Below the pieces are notes generated by a model that was not told the origin of the DNA, searched no databases, and was given only the letters and a program-made list of their open reading frames with translations. Of a stretch of DNA of 64,000 bases, positions 1-9,412 are shown one piece after another. The translations under genes and the position numbers were made by a program. This DNA comes from Streptomyces echinoruber (lineage in GTDB: Bacteria > Actinomycetota > Actinomycetes > Streptomycetales > Streptomycetaceae): NCBI RefSeq assembly GCF_014651135.1, contig NZ_BMWH01000017.1, forward strand, positions 1-64,000, given 5' to 3'. The first letter of the stretch is position 1. The number at the start of each line of letters is the position of its first letter.

Positions 1-41
1 CAACCGGGTCCCGCTTCGGGTTCCGACCGAGGGCGGCGGGG

Positions 42-1277
42 TCAGGATGCCGAGGAGCGCCCGGCGCGCCGCACGACCACCGCGGAGTTGAATCCGCCCT
101 TCCCCCGCGCCAGCACCAGGGCGGAGTCGACACGCCGGTGGCGCGGCGTCTCGCGCACCAGATCGATCCCGTAGTCCGGCGGGACGTCGGCCACGTGGTA
201 GGTCGGCGGCACGACCCCGTCCCGGATCGCGTAGAGCGCCGCGGCGATGTCCAGCGGTCCTCCGCCGGAGTAGAGGCGACCGGTCAGGGTCTTCGGGGCG
301 GTGACGGGGACCGCGTGCGGGCCGAACAGGCCGGTGATCGCCTCCGCTTCGATCCGGTCCAGTTCGGCGACGCCCGCGGCGTCCGCGAAGACCACGTCGA
401 TCTCGTCGGGTCGCACGCGGGCGTCGTCCAGCGCGAGTTCGGCGGCCCGGCGCAGCCCCGGCGGCCTCCCCGACCCGGGCCGCGGGTCGAAGGTCGCCGC
501 GTAACCGGCGATCTCGCCGTAGACATGGGGCACTGCCCTGCGGTCCGCCTCCTCCGCGTCCTCCAGGACTAGGATGGCGCCGCCCTCGCCGGGCACGTAT
601 CCGCTCGCCCGCGTGTCGAAGGGCCGGTACGCCCGCCGCGGGTCGTCCTGTCTGCTCAGTCGGCCGCTGGCCACGTGCGACACCCAGCCCCAGGGATCGA
701 ACGACGACTCGACACCGCCGGTGACCGACAGCGCGGTCCCCCGCCGCAAGGTGCGGCGCGCGTGGCCCACCGCGTCCAGGCCGCCCGCCTGCTCGGCGAC
801 GAGCACCGCGCCCGGCCCGCGCATGCCGTGGCGAATGGAGATCTGCCCCGTGTTCACCGCGTAGAACCAGGCGAACGACTCATACACGCTGACGAATCGG
901 GAGCCCTTGGTCCAGAGTTTGTTGATCTCGGTGTGGGTGAACTCGAATCCGCCGGTGGCGTTGGAGGTGACGACGCCCATCCCGTACTCCGGCAGCTGCC
1001 CGGGATCGACTCCGGCATCGGCGAGTGCCATCTCCGCGGCGACCAGGGCCAGTCTGGTGACCCGGTCGGTCTGCGGCAGCAGCCGCCCGGGCAGGTGCCG
1101 TTCGGCCTCGAAGCCGCGAATCTGGCCGGCGAGCCGCACCGGATACCGTGACGGGTCGAACCGGTCCAGCGTGGTGATGCCGCTGTGCCCCTCGAGTGTG
1201 GCCTTCCAGAACGCGTCGCCGCCTGCTCCGTTGGGGGCCATCACCCCGATCCCGGTGACGACTGCGGGCGGCCTCAT
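42..1277 (-). CDS. Type II polyketide chain length factor (KS-beta)
   Basis: 411 aa thiolase-fold protein, the KS-beta partner that sets chain length in the minimal polyketide synthase heterodimer. It shares the N-terminal ITGIGV-like strand (residues 5-12) and overall length with KS-alpha, but the active-site cysteine is replaced by glutamine (Q163 in AEQAGGLD), the hallmark of chain length factors, which decarboxylate or gate rather than condense. Its ATG overlaps the stop of the KS-alpha gene by 4 bp (ATGA), so the two subunits are translationally coupled. It is the last gene of the leftward operon visible here; only 41 bases remain to the window edge, so later genes cannot be excluded. 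Family assignment is firm; the chain length made cannot be read from sequence alone. Confidence 0.97.
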   Translation of the reverse strand: MRPPAVVTGIGVMAPNGAGGDAFWKATLEGHSGITTLDRFDPSRYPVRLAGQIRGFEAERHLPGRLLPQTDRVTRLALVAAEMALADAGVDPGQLPEYGMGVVTSNATGGFEFTHTEINKLWTKGSRFVSVYESFAWFYAVNTGQISIRHGMRGPGAVLVAEQAGGLDAVGHARRTLRRGTALSVTGGVESSFDPWGWVSHVASGRLSRQDDPRRAYRPFDTRASGYVPGEGGAILVLEDAEEADRRAVPHVYGEIAGYAATFDPRPGSGRPPGLRRAAELALDDARVRPDEIDVVFADAAGVAELDRIEAEAITGLFGPHAVPVTAPKTLTGRLYSGGGPLDIAAALYAIRDGVVPPTYHVADVPPDYGIDLVRETPRHRRVDSALVLARGKGGFNSAVVVRRAGRSSAS

Positions 1278-2539
1278 CGGGCCTCTCCCTCACGCCGGAG
1301 AACCATGGCGCTCTGGAATCCGCCGAAGCCGCTGCCGACGCTGAGCACGGTGTCCACCCGCCGCTGCCTCGCGGTGAGCGGTACGTAGTCCAGGTCGCAC
1401 TCCGGATCCGGTTCGTGCAGGTTGGCGGTGGGCGGCACGAAACCGTGCCGGATGGCCAGCGCGCAGGCCACGATCTCGATGGAACCGATCGCGCCCAGCG
1501 AGTGCCCGACCATGGACTTGATGGAACTCACCGGTGTCTCGTAGGCGTGGGCGCCGAGCGTGCGTTTGAACGCGGCGGTCTCGTGCCGGTCGTTCTGCTT
1601 GGTCCCGGAGCCGTGCGCGTTGACGTAGTCGACGGCGGTCGGGTCGATGCGGGACTCGTCGAGTGCCGCGGTGATCGCCGCCGCCATCTCCCGCCCGTCG
1701 GGCTTCAGCCCGGTCATGTGGTAGGCGTTGCAGCGCGTGGCATAGCCGGTGATCTCCGCGTGGACACGGGCGCCGCGGCGCCGCGCGTGCTCGCGCTCCT
1801 CCAGGACGAGCATGGCCGACCCCTCGGCGAGGACGAAGCCGTCACGGGTCCGATCGAACGGGCGGGAGGCGTGCTCGGGGTCGTCGTTGCGCGGGGTGGT
1901 GGCCTTGATCGCGTCGAAGCAGGACACCGCGATCGGTGATATCGGCGCGTCGGCGGCCCCGGTGATCATCACGTCGGCGCTGCCCTCGGCGACCAGTTGG
2001 TAGGCGTGTCCCACCGAGTCCAGGCCGGAGGTGCACCCCGAGGACACGATGGTGGCCGGCCCTTCCGCGCCCACCTCCCACGCCACCTCCGCCGACAGCG
2101 AACTGGGCACGAAGTAGTCGAACATGTGCGGTGACAGGTAGTCGGGGTCGACCAGCCATTCCCGGCCGGTGTCCGAGAGCACGAGGTACTCGCGTTCCAG
2201 GCTGGTGGTGGCACCGACGGCGGTGCCGACGCTGACGCCGATCCTGCCGGGGTCCATCTCCTCGAACACCAGGCCGCTGTCGGCCAGGCACTCGCGGGTG
2301 GAGAGGATGGCGAGCTGTGTCGCCCGGTCCATGCGGCGGCTCTGGCGGTGCGTCAGTCCGGCCGCCTCCGGGTCGAAATCGCACTCCGCGGCCACCTGCG
2401 AACGGAACGGCGACGGATCGAAGAAGGAAATGCGCCGGGTGGCGGTACGGCCGGAAGTCAGCAGGTCCACGAATTCCTTCGTGCCTGCCCCACCGGGCGC
2501 CATTACCCCGATACCCGTGATCACGACACGCCGGTTCAT
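1274..2539 (-). CDS. Type II polyketide ketosynthase (KS-alpha)
   Basis: 421 aa beta-ketoacyl synthase that condenses malonyl extender units on the ACP. The catalytic residues fall at C169 (SSGCTSGLD), H309 (VNAHGSGT), K341 and H346 (KSMVGHSLG), the same positions as in the actinorhodin KS. It forms a heterodimer with the overlapping downstream KS-beta. A 113-bp gap separates it from the nitroreductase-family gene; downstream, it and KS-beta are coupled by ATGA. Unusually, the KS pair sits at the end of the operon, with ACP and cyclases encoded upstream rather than in the common KS-CLF-ACP order. Confidence 0.98.
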   Translation of the reverse strand: MNRRVVITGIGVMAPGGAGTKEFVDLLTSGRTATRRISFFDPSPFRSQVAAECDFDPEAAGLTHRQSRRMDRATQLAILSTRECLADSGLVFEEMDPGRIGVSVGTAVGATTSLEREYLVLSDTGREWLVDPDYLSPHMFDYFVPSSLSAEVAWEVGAEGPATIVSSGCTSGLDSVGHAYQLVAEGSADVMITGAADAPISPIAVSCFDAIKATTPRNDDPEHASRPFDRTRDGFVLAEGSAMLVLEEREHARRRGARVHAEITGYATRCNAYHMTGLKPDGREMAAAITAALDESRIDPTAVDYVNAHGSGTKQNDRHETAAFKRTLGAHAYETPVSSIKSMVGHSLGAIGSIEIVACALAIRHGFVPPTANLHEPDPECDLDYVPLTARQRRVDTVLSVGSGFGGFQSAMVLRREGEAR

Positions 2540-2652
2540 GACGAGTCTCCCCTATATCAGACATGGACATGCCAGAAAGTCAGATGGTCCCTCACTCCGC
2601 CGCAGCACTCCGCCGCAGCGCAAACCCGTGCACGAGGTCGCCCAGGCGGAGG

Positions 2653-3273
2653 TCAGACCGTGGTGACGACCTCGTGGTACTCCAGCCGCGGAAGCCTGGC
2701 GAACCAGGCGTTCTCGGCGGGCCTGCCCATGTTGACGACCGTGAGGACCGTGGCGGTGCGCTGCTCCGGCGCCCCGAAGAACTCCCGGTCGACCCCTTCG
2801 GCGTCGAATCCCACGATCGGGCCGGCAGCCAGCCCTGCGGCGCGCACGCCGAGGATGAAGTATGCGATCTGCAACGTGGCGTTGAAGCGTGCCGACTCCT
2901 CGCGCACCGTGCGATCGGCGTACAGCTCGCGGGCCTGCGGCCGGTGCGGGAAGAGACGCGGCAGGTGCTCGTGGAAGCGGTAGTCCGCGGCGAGCAGCGC
3001 CACCAGCGGAGCGGCGCTCACCTTGGCGGCATTGCTGCCCGCCATGTGCCGCAGCAGCCGCTGCCGCGCCTCGGCCGACCGCACCAGCACGATCCGCAGC
3101 GGCTGCTGGTTCATCGACGTCGGGGCGTACTTGACCAGGTCGTAGATGGCCTTGACCTGCTCGTCGGTCACCGGCTCCGACGTGAAGGTGTTCGCCGTCC
3201 TGGCCTCGCGGAACAACAGGTCCTGCGCCGCCGCGTCCAGCGCCAGGAGCCGTGCCGCCGTCGTTGCGGTCAC
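2653..3273 (-). CDS. Nitroreductase-family flavoprotein (RutE-like)
   Basis: 206 aa FMN-dependent nitroreductase-superfamily protein, close in layout to malonic semialdehyde reductase RutE. Features seen are the N-terminal FMN-contact segment YAPTSMNQQPLRIVLV (about residues 38-53) and a C-terminal MGRPAENAW segment. The open frame extends further upstream, but the GTG at 3273, overlapping the TGA of the cyclase gene (GTGA), gives the expected family length, so I use it. Within a type II polyketide operon it is most likely a tailoring oxidoreductase acting on a quinone, enone or aldehyde; the substrate is not deducible. Its tight coupling to the PF04199 cyclase supports a shared pathway role. 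Confidence 0.85.
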   Translation of the reverse strand: MTATTAARLLALDAAAQDLLFREARTANTFTSEPVTDEQVKAIYDLVKYAPTSMNQQPLRIVLVRSAEARQRLLRHMAGSNAAKVSAAPLVALLAADYRFHEHLPRLFPHRPQARELYADRTVREESARFNATLQIAYFILGVRAAGLAAGPIVGFDAEGVDREFFGAPEQRTATVLTVVNMGRPAENAWFARLPRLEYHEVVTTV

Positions 3274-4028
3274 TCCGGACCCTCCACGATGGCGACCACA
3301 CGGGTCCAGCCCGCGCCGGCGCCGGCGATGGACACCGGGAAGCAGGCCACCGTGAACCCGGTGGAGCCGGGCAGCGTCCCGAGGCCGGCGAGTTTCTCCA
3401 GCTGGAGGTACTCCCGGGTGCGCCCGTAGACGTGCGCGGGCCACAGGACCGAGCTGTCGCCGGTGCGCCGGTACTCCTCGACCATCTCGCGCATCGGCCG
3501 GTCCAGCCCCCAGGCGTCGATGCCGATCACCCGCACGCCCCGTTCCACCAGGTAGGCGGTGGCCTTGCCGCTCAGCCCGGGATAGGAGGTCAGGTACTCC
3601 GCCGTCCCCCACAGCGAGTCGGCACCGGTCCACAGCAGCACGACGTCCCCGGGCGCGGGTTCGTGACCGGCGGCGTCGATGGCGCCGATCAGCTGGTCGA
3701 CGGTGATCTCCCGGCCCGCGGGCACATGGCGCACGTCGAGCCGCAGACCCGGTCCGTAGCACCACTCCAGGGGCACCTGGTCGATGCTCTTGGCCGGCGC
3801 TCCCCCGCTGAGGGGTCCGTAGTGCAGCGGCGCGTCCATGTGCGTTCCGGTGTGCGTGGTCAGGGTGACCGTCTCGTTGGAGATCGCCATGCTGTCCGGG
3901 AAGTCCTCCGGGCTCAGCCCCAGGACCGTGGCGCCGGTACGGTGGTCGAGGAGCTCCACGGTCACCGGCGTCGCCTCGCTCGGTGTCGACCGGGTGGCCA
4001 CGCTCAGGTCCAGAAAGCGGCGCATCAC
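3270..4028 (-). CDS. PF04199-type polyketide cyclase
   Basis: 252 aa protein of the cyclase / kynurenine-formamidase-like family (PF04199). The metal-binding signature HTGTHMDAPLHYG lies near residues 58-70, and GIDAWGLD and WPAHVYGRT near the C-terminus complete the fold. Family members occur in several aromatic polyketide clusters as later-ring cyclases, so a second- or third-ring closure role is inferred. The start may be the GTG at 4028 (GTGA overlap with the aromatase stop) or the ATG at 4025; both keep coupling. The gene overlaps the nitroreductase-family gene downstream by 4 bp. Confidence 0.88.
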   Translation of the reverse strand: MMRRFLDLSVATRSTPSEATPVTVELLDHRTGATVLGLSPEDFPDSMAISNETVTLTTHTGTHMDAPLHYGPLSGGAPAKSIDQVPLEWCYGPGLRLDVRHVPAGREITVDQLIGAIDAAGHEPAPGDVVLLWTGADSLWGTAEYLTSYPGLSGKATAYLVERGVRVIGIDAWGLDRPMREMVEEYRRTGDSSVLWPAHVYGRTREYLQLEKLAGLGTLPGSTGFTVACFPVSIAGAGAGWTRVVAIVEGPE

Positions 4029-4519
4029 GCGGCCGCCGCCCGGTCCGCACGGCGCTCGGCCTCACTCTTCACGGCGTTCAGGTCCGCCACGCTGTTGCGC
4101 TCCACTGCCGCCTGGAGCATGGCATCCGCCTCCTCGAGGGAAAACCGGCCCGCGGCCTTGCCGTCCACCGGCTGCCGTGCGGCGAAGTCGTGAGTCAGCA
4201 CGAGCTGGGTACGGCCGGCGTCGAGCGGGAAGGCCCGCCACTCGCCGCCCATGCGCTCGACGATCGGGGCGGTCTCCAACTGGCGGTAGGCGATGACGTG
4301 GCGCTGCGGGTCGATGTCCCGGCGCGACACCCACGACTGGACCTCGCCGCCGACGTCGACGTGCAGCCGGGCCACCTGGTGCGTCGGCGACTCCTCCAGC
4401 AGGTGGACCTCACGGGTCGGCGGAAAGATGCGGGAGTAGCCCTCGACATCGACGAGAACACCCCACACCAGGTCGACGGGGGCCTCGACGGTCACGGTGT
4501 GTTCCGCGTGATGGGACAT
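4025..4519 (-). CDS. Single-domain aromatase/cyclase (SRPBCC, TcmN/ZhuI type)
   Basis: 164 aa START/SRPBCC-fold protein beginning MSHHAEHTVTVEAPVDLVW, typical of single-domain polyketide aromatase/cyclases such as ZhuI and the N-terminal domain of TcmN. Enzymes of this class close and aromatise the first ring of an unreduced poly-beta-ketone. No ActIII-type C9 ketoreductase is seen in the window, which agrees with a non-reduced first ring, although one could lie left of the edge. The C-terminus is Ala/Arg-rich. It sits between a Dabb-fold gene (23 bp upstream) and the PF04199 cyclase (overlap). Confidence 0.9.
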   Translation of the reverse strand: MSHHAEHTVTVEAPVDLVWGVLVDVEGYSRIFPPTREVHLLEESPTHQVARLHVDVGGEVQSWVSRRDIDPQRHVIAYRQLETAPIVERMGGEWRAFPLDAGRTQLVLTHDFAARQPVDGKAAGRFSLEEADAMLQAAVERNSVADLNAVKSEAERRADRAAAA

Positions 4520-4542
4520 GGCTGGTCCTCTCGGTCGCCGGG

Positions 4543-4881
4543 TCAGGAGGGGAGGTCGCTCGACGGCGTCAGCGCCTCGTGGTTGGCGTAGGCCGCCTCG
4601 AACCGCAGCCGCCTCTTCCAGTCGGTGACGAAGTCGTACACCTCCGGCAGTTCGGAGAACTTCTGGAGCGAGTCCAGGTCGTCGCAGGTGAACTGGGCAA
4701 TCGAGGCCGCCGTCATACCGCGGGCGCGGTCGTCGGCGGGCAGCCACAGGTGCGGCTTGTGGTCGAAGCCCTTAATCAGCCCCGTCTTCAGCACCAGTTG
4801 GCGCATGGCGTCGAAGAACTCCGCGCGCTGCTCCTCGGCGACGTCGTCCGGGAAGCGGTAGATCAGCGTGTGTACGATCAC
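4543..4881 (-). CDS. Dabb-fold (stress-responsive A/B barrel) polyketide protein 1
   Basis: 112 aa dimeric alpha/beta-barrel (Dabb) protein. The N-terminus IVHTLIYRFPD and the central GFDHKPHLWLP segment match this ferredoxin-like fold. I choose the GTG at 4881 because the sequence AAGGGAG lies a few bases upstream and because the start then lines up with the paralogue at 11158 (MITHTLVYRF); an ATG at 4902 would add seven residues. Known Dabb proteins include olivetolic acid cyclase; a cyclisation or aldol role on the polyketide is inferred. It lies between ACP 1 and the aromatase/cyclase in the core operon. Confidence 0.82.
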   Translation of the reverse strand: MIVHTLIYRFPDDVAEEQRAEFFDAMRQLVLKTGLIKGFDHKPHLWLPADDRARGMTAASIAQFTCDDLDSLQKFSELPEVYDFVTDWKRRLRFEAAYANHEALTPSSDLPS

Positions 4882-4958
4882 GTCTTCTCCCTTTGGTTCC
4901 ATGGCGGTTCACGATGTCTTCGGGCGTGATGTGCGTCCGGGGGCCGGGACCGTCCCGA

Positions 4959-5207
4959 TCAGATCGTCTGGACGGACGCCTCACGGACCGCGGCCAGCAG
5001 CGAACGAGGCGTGTCGAGCGTGGCGATCAGGTCCTCGGGCAAGGAGACACCGAATTCCTGCTCGATGCGCGCGGCGGTTTCCAGTAATGCCAGCGAGTCG
5101 TAGCCGAGATCAGTGAACGAGGTATCGGCGATGTCGACCCGGGGGTCGAGGAAGTCGCCTTCTCCCGCGCACTCGGCCAGTATTCGCCGTAGATCTTCCA
5201 GGGTCAT
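4959..5207 (-). CDS. Acyl carrier protein 1
   Basis: 82 aa acyl carrier protein. The phosphopantetheine attachment motif is DLGYDSLALLE, with the serine near residue 38. The ATG at 5207 is preceded by GAGAGG at a 5-base gap, so it is favoured over the GTG six bases further upstream. It is one of two ACPs in the window. By analogy with other ketosynthase III-containing clusters, one ACP probably carries the growing chain and the other the starter unit; position nearer the cyclases makes this one the better candidate for chain extension, but that is inference. Confidence 0.93.
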   Translation of the reverse strand: MTLEDLRRILAECAGEGDFLDPRVDIADTSFTDLGYDSLALLETAARIEQEFGVSLPEDLIATLDTPRSLLAAVREASVQTI

Positions 5208-5251
5208 CTGCACCTCTCACTTGCAGGAACGTGTTCGCGTTCTCCACCTAT

Positions 5252-5287
5252 TCGAGCCTCGCCGGTCAAGCTCAAAACTCACTCAAG
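5252..5287. promoter_or_regulatory. Possible SARP-type box between AT and ACP 1
   Basis: The 75-bp gap upstream of ACP 1 carries TCGAG (5252), TCAAG (5266), TCAAA (5272) and TCAAG (5283) on the plus strand. The last two are 11 bp apart, the helical spacing of SARP heptamer repeats, but the other spacings (14 and 6 bp) are irregular. It is weaker than the arrays at 6695 and 11043. Confidence 0.3.
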
Positions 5288-6284
5288 GAGTGTTTTCCAT
5301 GCGCCGGACGGCGGCCCGGTAGGTATGCAATGCCCCAGCCGCTCGGGGCGGCAGCAGCGGGACGACCTCGCAATGGCCCTGACGTACTCGGTGGTGGCGC
5401 CGGGCCAACATCGAAAGTCCTTGTCCGGGCCCGGTTTCGACAAGGAGGAAATCACGGCTTTTCAGCATGGCGTCGAGGGCCGGCCAGAACTGCACCGGTG
5501 TGGCGAGCTGCCGGGCCCAGAACGCCGGATCCGTCGCCTCCTGACGGCTCACGCGCGCGCCGGTGCGCGTCGACCAGACGGGCACCTTCGGCGGCCGCAG
5601 CTCGATCGTGGCAAAGGCCCGCTCGAACCGCTCGGCCGCGTGCGCCATGGCAGGGCTGTGGAACGGCTGCCGCGCCGCGACCCGCCGACAGGGCACGCCG
5701 TGGCGGCGCAGCCTCTCCTCGACGGAGGTGAGCCGCGGTTCGGAGCCGGCGAGCACGGTCTGCCGCGGCCCGTTCCGGGCGCCCACGACGACGCTGTCCG
5801 GGCGCTCCCCGGGGTCGAGATAGGGCCGCAGTTCCTCGACCGACGCGGCCGCGGCGAGCATGCCGCCGGCGGGCACGTCGGCCGTGGCAGCGGCCCGCTC
5901 CCGCATCAGCCGGGCCGCGTCCCGCAGACCGAACACCCCGGCCAGCGCGGCGGCCGCCAGTTCCCCGACACTGTGCCCGAGCAGCGCAGTGAGGCGGATG
6001 CCCTGGCACTCCACGCTGCGACCGAGCGCGTAGCCGATGGCGAACAGCAGTGGCTGGGCGCGGGAGGCGTCGTCGATCACGAGGTCGGGTGGATCGGCGA
6101 GCCACTGGTCGCGCAGCGCGGCGCCCTCATCGCCCAGGTACGTGAAGAACTCGTCCAGGACGGCGGTGAACACCGCCTCCCGCCCGTACAGTTCGACCGC
6201 CATCCCGCGGTGCTGCGCACCCTGGCCCGGCAGGAGCAGCGCGACCGGCCGGCGCTCCGGCCCGCCCGGCCTCACCCGCGCCAA
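5283..6284 (-). CDS. Stand-alone malonyl-type acyltransferase
   Basis: 333 aa acyl-CoA:ACP acyltransferase. Motifs seen are the N-terminal LLPGQGAQ, the nucleophile elbow GHSVGE with S105, and QPFHSPAM with the catalytic-pair histidine H209. Discrete acyltransferases accompany ketosynthase III in clusters that use unusual starters (for example ZhuC in R1128, which removes wrong acetyl starters from ACP). Such an editing or malonyl-loading role fits here. The annotated start is a TTG; a GTG nine bases downstream (6275) is possible, and neither has a convincing ribosome binding site. It lies between the two ACP genes. Confidence 0.9.
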   Translation of the reverse strand: MARVRPGGPERRPVALLLPGQGAQHRGMAVELYGREAVFTAVLDEFFTYLGDEGAALRDQWLADPPDLVIDDASRAQPLLFAIGYALGRSVECQGIRLTALLGHSVGELAAAALAGVFGLRDAARLMRERAAATADVPAGGMLAAAASVEELRPYLDPGERPDSVVVGARNGPRQTVLAGSEPRLTSVEERLRRHGVPCRRVAARQPFHSPAMAHAAERFERAFATIELRPPKVPVWSTRTGARVSRQEATDPAFWARQLATPVQFWPALDAMLKSRDFLLVETGPGQGLSMLARRHHRVRQGHCEVVPLLPPRAAGALHTYRAAVRRMENTP

Positions 6285-6357
6285 AGCGCCGGCGTGTCAC
6301 CGGCCGACGCGGTCCCGTGTCCGGTCGCCCACCGCGCCCCGGTGCGGGCCGACAGCC

Positions 6358-6633
6358 TCACGCGTCCGCCCTCCGACCGGCCGTGTGCCCGAGCAGTTCG
6401 TTGACGCGGCCGAGGAGAAGCCGCGGGGTTTTCAATTCGTCGATCTCCTCGTCCACGATGGACACGGAAAGGTCGTCCTGAATCCGGGTGACCAGCTCGT
6501 ACAGGGCGAGCGAATCCAGACCGAGATCCATGAACGAGACGTCGAGCGACGCCTTGTCCACGACATCCGCGTTTCCGGTTCCGACGCAAGCGGCGACCGT
6601 CTGCCGCAGGTCGGCGAGAGAGAATTCCTTCAT
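6358..6633 (-). CDS. Acyl carrier protein 2
   Basis: 91 aa acyl carrier protein, start MKEFSLADLRQTV, with attachment motif DLGLDSLAL. It is the first gene of the leftward core operon and is divergent from the ketosynthase III gene, an arrangement that would co-express a dedicated starter-unit ACP with its priming enzymes. It differs clearly in sequence from ACP 1, so the pair is not a recent duplication. Confidence 0.93.
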   Translation of the reverse strand: MKEFSLADLRQTVAACVGTGNADVVDKASLDVSFMDLGLDSLALYELVTRIQDDLSVSIVDEEIDELKTPRLLLGRVNELLGHTAGRRADA

Positions 6634-6694
6634 GACGGGCTCCCGAAAAGGATGCTGTCGCACTCCGACGTCCTGAGACAGTGCTGTCCGATCC

Positions 6695-6716
6695 TCAAGG
6701 AGGATTCAAGGACCAC
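6695..6716 (+). promoter_or_regulatory. Direct TCAAGG repeats in the ACP2/KSIII divergent promoter
   Basis: TCAAGGA occurs at 6695 and again at 6706, exactly 11 bp apart, inside the 185-bp gap between the divergent ACP 2 and ketosynthase III genes. Direct heptamers of the TCGAGC/TCAAGC type at 11-bp spacing are the known binding pattern of SARP activators, and a SARP gene lies at 13783. Recognition by that SARP is inferred. Confidence 0.45.
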
Positions 6717-6818
6717 TGAACGGCGTGGCGCCGAAGCCTTTGACGATGCTTGAGCCGGCGGCGCCACGCTGGCGCCCGGAAGGCGGGAGGAGACCGCCAA
6801 GAATCCGAGGAGGAACTC

Positions 6819-7874
6819 GTGGGCGCTGGCCGACTCGGCTCCAACCCGACCGGGCACAGCAGGATCACCGGAGTGGGCGCTTATCGCCCGCGGCGGGTGG
6901 TGTCCAATCGGGAGGTGTGTGCGCTGATCGACTCGTCGGAGGAATGGATCGAGACCAGGTCGGGAATCCGCACCCGGCGGTTCGCCGCGGAGGACGAGAC
7001 GCTCCGTGCGATGGCCGCGGCGGCGGGCCGCCGGGCCCTGACGCACGCGGGGATCGGTGGCGAACAACTCGACTGCGTCGTCCTGGCGAGCATGTCCCAT
7101 CTGGTGCAGACACCGCCACTGGCGGTCGCGGTCGCCCACGAGTTGCAAGCGGTGAACTCCGCCGCTTTCGACCTCTCCGCGGCGTGCGCCGGTTTCTGCC
7201 ACGCGCTGGCGGTGGCGAGCGACATGGTGCGCGCCGGGGACGCACGGCACGTCCTGGTGATCGGTGCCGAGCGCATGACCGACATGGTCGATCCACACGA
7301 CCGGAACACGGCGTTCATGTTCGCCGACGGCGCCGGTGCGGTCGTGGTCGGTCCCTCCGCCGACCCGGGCATCGGGCCCGTAGTGCGGGGCGCGGACGGC
7401 GCCTTCCTCGACGCCCTGCGGATGAACACGTCCTGGGCCGCGTTCCGGGACGATCCGACACTGGACCGGCCCATGATGAAGATGGACGGGCGCCGGGTGT
7501 TCCGTTGGGCGGTCGACCGCGTGGTGGAGGCCGGCAGGCGGGCCCTGAAGGATGCCAGTGTCTCGGCCGACGACCTGGTCGCCTTCATACCGCATCAGGC
7601 GAACTCGCGGATGATCGACGTCCTGGCCGACCGGCTGGCCCTCCCGGAGCACGTGGCCGTGGCACGGGACGTGGTGACGGCGGGCAACACCTCAGCGGCG
7701 TCGATCCCGCTGGCCATGGAGCGGCTGCTGGTCGACGGCGAGGCGCCGGCCGGCGGACCGGCCCTGCTGATCGGGTTCGGTGCGGGCCTGAACTACGCGG
7801 GCCAGGTCGTGCTGCTGCCGGACGCCCCCACGGCCCCCACCCGCGACGAGGCGCCGACGACGGCCGGGCGGTAG
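6819..7874 (+). CDS. FabH-like ketosynthase III, starter-unit priming
   Basis: 351 aa beta-ketoacyl-ACP synthase III. The catalytic triad is complete: C123 (SAACAGFCHAL), H259 (FIPHQANSRMI) and N290 (TAGNTSAASIPLAM). Such enzymes in type II clusters (ZhuH and relatives) make the first condensation between an acyl-CoA starter and malonyl-ACP, giving alkyl-primed aromatic polyketides. The GTG at 6819 is chosen because AGGAGG lies just upstream; an in-frame extension back to 6750 lacks this. Divergent from ACP 2 with a shared promoter region. The Pro/Thr-rich last 20 residues go beyond the usual FabH end. Confidence 0.93.
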   Translation: MGAGRLGSNPTGHSRITGVGAYRPRRVVSNREVCALIDSSEEWIETRSGIRTRRFAAEDETLRAMAAAAGRRALTHAGIGGEQLDCVVLASMSHLVQTPPLAVAVAHELQAVNSAAFDLSAACAGFCHALAVASDMVRAGDARHVLVIGAERMTDMVDPHDRNTAFMFADGAGAVVVGPSADPGIGPVVRGADGAFLDALRMNTSWAAFRDDPTLDRPMMKMDGRRVFRWAVDRVVEAGRRALKDASVSADDLVAFIPHQANSRMIDVLADRLALPEHVAVARDVVTAGNTSAASIPLAMERLLVDGEAPAGGPALLIGFGAGLNYAGQVVLLPDAPTAPTRDEAPTTAGR

Positions 7875-8246
7875 GTGCGGACCGTCCGGTGCGCGGCGGC
7901 CGGTCCCCGGAGCGCGGACAGCGTCGCCGACTGCCCGGGCTCCGAGGGCCGGCCGCGTTCCGGCACCGTGGGCGCACCGACGGGCGGCCGGACTCGCGGT
8001 CCGCGGCGGACGACCGCGCGGCATGCGTCCGTCCGAGCCCCGGTTCCGGCCCCGCTGGGCGGGCGGGGCGGACCGGTCACAGGCGGCGCGACAGGCGTGG
8101 TGCGCGCAGCCTTGGGACGCGCCGTTGGGCCGCACGCGCCCGCAGTCCGGCCGCCCGTCGTCTCGCGTCCCCGCCGTTCCGCCGCCCCCTTCGCCTGGCG
8201 TCTCACGCGATGCCGGGGACGGCAGGGCGGCGGCCGGGTGCACGGG
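7875..8246. other. Intergenic region between convergent genes
   Basis: 372 bp between the convergent ketosynthase III gene and the acyl-CoA-dehydrogenase-type hydroxylase. Very GC-rich; I see no convincing gene, and no strong hairpin that would act as a terminator. Confidence 0.5.
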
Positions 8247-9374
8247 TCACCCGCCCCAGACGTGGCGCGCGAAGTGGTCGCTGTTGCGGTCGAAGCGCAG
8301 TGCCGCGTGCGACGCCACGGCGAAGACGTCACGCCACGAGCGCTGCAGGGGATTCGTCTCCGTCTGTGCCCCGGTCCCACCGGCCCGGAACAGCCGGTCC
8401 ACGACCGACACGGCCAATTCGGCCGCCACGGCCGCGTCCCTGGCGTTGCGTACGGCGAGTCCGTGCGTCACCGCGCCCAAGTCCGCGGCCTGCCCGGCCC
8501 GCTCCAGCAGCAGCCGCGCGATGTCGGCCTCCGCCGCCGAGCGGGTCAGTGTCTCCCGCGAGCGCGGGTCGTGCGCGGCGGGCCGGCCGTGGCCGCCCCG
8601 GTCGCCGGCCGGCTGCGACCAGCGTCGCAGCGCTCCGTGGGCCGCGCCCACCGCAGGCGCCGCGAAGAGCGGCGCCGCCACGGCGAGCAGGGGCACCTCG
8701 TGGCACGGGGACTCGGGGTTGCCGCCCTGCCCGTTCATCAGTGCACCGTCGTCGAAGGACCGGTGCCGCGGCACACGCACGTCGTCCAGCACCACGGCGT
8801 TGCTGCCGGTGCCGCGCATTCCGACGGTGAACCAGACGTCCTTGATCCGGTAGTCGCGCCGCGGCACCGCGAAGAACCGCCGCACCGGCCGGCCGTCCAC
8901 GGGCATCGTCCCGCACAGCAGGGCCCAGTCGGCGTGGTCGACGCCGCTGAGGAAACGCCACTCGCCGGTCAGCCGCCAGCCCGCCGGGTCCCGCCGAACG
9001 TCTCCGGAGGGAACGAAGGCCGCGGCCATGGGCACGTCCGGACCGCCGTCCCAGATCTCCCGCTGGGCCTCCTCGGGGAGGTATCCGGCCATCCTGGCCG
9101 ACGTCGCGAAGATCATCCCGCACCACGCGGCGGAGGTGCACTCCTCGGCCACCGTCAGCAGCGCGTCGATCAGGTCGCCGAACCGCCCTGCCGGGCCGCC
9201 GTGCCGGATGGGGACGAAGTGGCGGGCGAAGCCGGCGGCGAGCAATGCCTCGACCACTTCCTTCGGCAGACTCCGGTCCCGTTCGGCATCCGCGGCGTAC
9301 CGTGCCGCGACCTCGGCCACCTCGGCGGACGACAGCAGGAGGCTGTTCGTCCCGGCGGCTACTGGGTGCGTCAC
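8247..9374 (-). CDS. Acyl-CoA-dehydrogenase-fold flavin monooxygenase (group D)
   Basis: 375 aa protein of the acyl-CoA dehydrogenase type 2 fold, the oxygenase component of two-component flavin hydroxylases (HsaA, ActVA-ORF5 relatives). Visible family segments are CTSAAWCGMIFATSAR (about 75-90), GWRLTGEWRFLSGVDHADW (about 125-143) and VGMRGTGSNAVVLDDVRVP (about 180-198). It would hydroxylate an aromatic intermediate using reduced flavin from a separate reductase, none of which is obvious in the window. The GTG at 9374 follows GAAGGAG at good spacing. It is transcribed after the FAD monooxygenase gene, 38 bp away. Confidence 0.85.
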   Translation of the reverse strand: MTHPVAAGTNSLLLSSAEVAEVAARYAADAERDRSLPKEVVEALLAAGFARHFVPIRHGGPAGRFGDLIDALLTVAEECTSAAWCGMIFATSARMAGYLPEEAQREIWDGGPDVPMAAAFVPSGDVRRDPAGWRLTGEWRFLSGVDHADWALLCGTMPVDGRPVRRFFAVPRRDYRIKDVWFTVGMRGTGSNAVVLDDVRVPRHRSFDDGALMNGQGGNPESPCHEVPLLAVAAPLFAAPAVGAAHGALRRWSQPAGDRGGHGRPAAHDPRSRETLTRSAAEADIARLLLERAGQAADLGAVTHGLAVRNARDAAVAAELAVSVVDRLFRAGGTGAQTETNPLQRSWRDVFAVASHAALRFDRNSDHFARHVWGG

Positions 9375-9412
9375 ATCAGTCTCCTTCGGTGCGCGGCCGT
9401 GGCCTGGTTTCC